Assembly (NCBI GenBank): GCA_027011425.1
Contig: JALUZX010000673.1
Coordinates: forward strand, 1 to 6,581
Length of the DNA stretch: 6,581 nt
Reading direction: 5' to 3'
DNA from: Planctomycetota bacterium
Lineage (GTDB): Bacteria; Planctomycetota; UBA1135; JALUZX01
Shown here: one piece after another, positions 5,267 through 6,581 of the stretch
Layout of the letters: each line of letters opens with the position of its first letter
Numbering within the stretch: position 1 is the stretch's first letter
The notes under the pieces: generated by a model
The model's input: the letters and a program-made list of their open reading frames with translations, nothing else
What the model was told of the DNA's origin: nothing
Database searches by the model: none
Position numbers and translations under genes: made by a program

Positions 5267-5856
5267 ATCCCCGGCGCCCCGCGGCCCACGTCCCCCCTGA
5301 AAAGGCCTTCCCCAGGAGAGTTCTCGGGATTCTGCCCTGGCGGAAGTGGAAGCTCGCCAAGGTGGAGCTGGTCCGCTTTCCTTTCTGGGTCTTCCCCTGG
5401 TCCGGAAAAGGTCCCGGCGGGGCCTGGGCCGTGGACGCCCTGGACGGAAACTTCCGGCTCCTTCACCCCGGTGCCCTGGAGGAAAGCCGGGGAGAATCGC
5501 CGGAGACGGCCCTGGAATTGCCTTTCCGGATCGGAGAGGAGGAGGCCCGGGAACTGGTCCGGCGAAACGTCCCTCTCCACCTTCCCCTTCTCCGGAGGGC
5601 CGGCCTGGACGCCCCGCCGCCCTTGGAGGACCGGGGGATCGCCATGCTCTATCCCTTCTGGGCGGGATACCTGGAGCGCAAGGGCCGGATCCGCCCCGTC
5701 CTGGCCGACGCCGTCACGGGAGCGCCCGGCGGCCCGGCGCTGGCGCGGACTTTCCTGGAAGGAATTTCTGCCTCGCCCAAAGGACCGCCTCCAGGAGGGC
5801 CTTCCGGTTCTCCCTCCAAAGGTCCCGGGGAGAACCCCGGCGAAGCTCCAGGGTGA
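5263..5856 (+). CDS. soluble protein with a duplicated PFW...DAxxG pattern, unknown function
   Basis: A 197-residue protein with no signal peptide or clear TM helix. Two related blocks are visible: VRFPFWVFPW (37-46) followed by WAVDALDGNFR (55-65), and AMLYPFWAGYLERKGRIRP (127-145) followed by ADAVTGAPGG (148-157). Each has an aromatic-Pro-Phe-Trp strand, a Gly-containing turn, then Asp-Ala-x-x-Gly. This resembles beta-hairpin units in which a PFW or PYW strand is followed by a DGxTG or DAxTG turn, as in some uncharacterised bacterial proteins with PepSY-like repeats; that comparison is from memory and tentative. An acidic/basic linker (66-126) separates the blocks. From about residue 169 the sequence becomes a Pro/Gly/Ser-rich tail which lies antisense to the peptidase gene. 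Start overlaps the preceding stop (ATGA) behind a good ribosome binding site. It closes the operon. Function unknown. Confidence 0.75.
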   Translation: MNPRRPAAHVPPEKAFPRRVLGILPWRKWKLAKVELVRFPFWVFPWSGKGPGGAWAVDALDGNFRLLHPGALEESRGESPETALELPFRIGEEEARELVRRNVPLHLPLLRRAGLDAPPPLEDRGIAMLYPFWAGYLERKGRIRPVLADAVTGAPGGPALARTFLEGISASPKGPPPGGPSGSPSKGPGENPGEAPG

Positions 5857-6553
5857 TCACCGGCACGTCCCGGTCCTTTCCCATCCAGGACCCCAGGGAA
5901 CCCGGCGTGGCGTATCCAACGGTGGACTCCAGGCGGTAGCCGTTGTCCCCGGCCATCTTCGCCGCCAGGTCGGCGCAGGGTCCGTCCCAGTTGACGCTCC
6001 GGCGCGCCGCGTGGAGGGTGACCACCAGCGCCGGGGGCCACCGGCGGAAGAGGTCGGCCAGAGCCCGCGTCTCGGGCTCCGAGAGGGGGGCCCGGCCCGA
6101 CCGCCCCCGGGGAAGACGTTTCCAGTTGCGGGCGGGGAAGTTACGGTTCAGGTCCACCCCGCGGGCGTTGAACCTGGTCCCCCGGGCCAGTCCGTCCGGG
6201 TTGGCCCTCTTCACCAGGATCACCCGCAGTCCTTCCACCAGGTCCGGCCTGGAAAGGAGGACCTCTTCCAGCCGTTCCAGGAGATCCACCCCTTCGGGCT
6301 CGCTCCCGTGGATCCCGGCGTGGAAATGGACGTTCACCGGCCCGTTCCCCAGGATCTCCACGTCCAGCGAACGCCCCTCCACGGACCGGTAGGCCGGCCC
6401 CTCCCTCACGGGAACCCAGCGCGGCCGGGGAAGCGGGGAAGGCGGCTTCCCCGAGGGCAAGCTTTGGCACCCCCAGGAAAGAAGGAGGAAAGGAAAGAGA
6501 AAGGAGAGAAAGCGGGGCCGGGCCGGGAAAGTTCGCGGGGGATTGTTTCTCAT
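5714..6553 (-). CDS. M14-family zinc carboxypeptidase, MpaA-like murein peptide amidase, probable lipoprotein
   Basis: A 279-residue M14 metallopeptidase. MpaA-type members cleave the gamma-D-Glu/meso-DAP bond of murein tripeptide during cell wall recycling. Seen: HFHAGIHGSEPEG (76-88) with zinc ligands His82 and Glu85; KRANPDGLARGTRFNARG (115-132), then VDLNRNFP (133-140), the substrate-carboxylate Asn-Arg block; PLSEPETRAL (156-165); VVTLHAARRSVNWDGP (177-192) with the third zinc ligand His181 and an NWDGP close to the NYDGP of MpaA; and VPVITLELRRG (230-240) with catalytic Glu236. The N-terminus is basic, then hydrophobic (15-27), ending LLSWGCQS. Cys29 could be lipidated, but Trp at -2 and Ser at -3 make an imperfect lipobox. 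A periplasmic or outer-membrane site would differ from cytoplasmic E. coli MpaA. The start has only a G6 run directly before it, and the frame stays open to the window edge, so an upstream start is possible. It converges on and overlaps the + strand operon. Confidence 0.9.
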   Translation of the reverse strand: MRNNPPRTFPARPRFLSFLFPFLLLSWGCQSLPSGKPPSPLPRPRWVPVREGPAYRSVEGRSLDVEILGNGPVNVHFHAGIHGSEPEGVDLLERLEEVLLSRPDLVEGLRVILVKRANPDGLARGTRFNARGVDLNRNFPARNWKRLPRGRSGRAPLSEPETRALADLFRRWPPALVVTLHAARRSVNWDGPCADLAAKMAGDNGYRLESTVGYATPGSLGSWMGKDRDVPVITLELRRGSPRDLWRENRKALLEAVLWARQKFLPGKSAPAPGRRALP

Positions 6554-6581
6554 CCCCCCATGGAAAGGCCGAGCCTTCTCC

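Noticed and set aside
1..6581. Restriction-modification or mobile-element context for the methyltransferase-like gene
   Set aside because: No restriction endonuclase, transposase, integrase, terminal repeat or attachment site is visible, and base composition is uniform with the flanking genes.

Overview
This 6.6 kb window is GC-rich (roughly two-thirds G+C by eye, with third codon positions mostly G or C) and almost fully coding. It looks like a chromosomal piece from a GC-rich Gram-negative bacterium. A lipoprotein-type murein-peptide amidase supports a cell with meso-DAP peptidoglycan. I cannot assign a phylum from the sequence alone. I see no tRNA, rRNA, CRISPR array, insertion sequence or attachment site.

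Left part (1-1747, + strand). The window opens inside an SRAP-domain protein (YedK/HMCES family, abasic-site DNA-protein crosslinker), whose N-terminus and catalytic Cys2 lie off the left edge. After an 85-base gap comes an intact 376-codon gene that I read as a C5-cytosine DNA methyltransferase homologue. It keeps the order and spacing of the family motifs, but every catalytic signature is changed: the Pro-Cys-Gln loop is Pro-Leu-Ser, the Glu-Asn-Val triplet is gone, the Gln-x-Arg-x-Arg motif has lost its arginines, and the Gly-Asn-Ala-Val-Pro-Pro motif is altered. It appears to be a maintained pseudoenzyme and is the most interesting item in the window.

Central part (1851-5856, + strand). 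Six genes are packed head to tail, mostly with 4-base ATGA/GTGA stop-start overlaps, so they look like one translationally coupled operon: a 120-aa two-TM protein, a sodium:solute symporter (SSS family, SGLT-like), a 62-aa two-TM protein, a family 2 glycosyltransferase with C-terminal membrane segments, an 81-aa two-TM protein, and a 197-aa protein with a twice-repeated Pro-Phe-Trp ... Asp-Ala-x-x-Gly pattern. Three unrecognised small membrane proteins alternate with larger genes. The shared role is not evident; a membrane or envelope function, with symporter-driven uptake and a membrane-tethered glycosyl transfer step, is an inference from the composition.

Right part (5714-6553, - strand). 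A convergent gene encodes a probable M14-family zinc carboxypeptidase of the MpaA (murein peptide amidase) type with a lipoprotein-like signal. Its 3' end overlaps the last + strand gene by 143 bases, and the overlap includes the codon for its catalytic Glu. The C-terminal tail of the + strand protein is therefore probably antisense passenger sequence.
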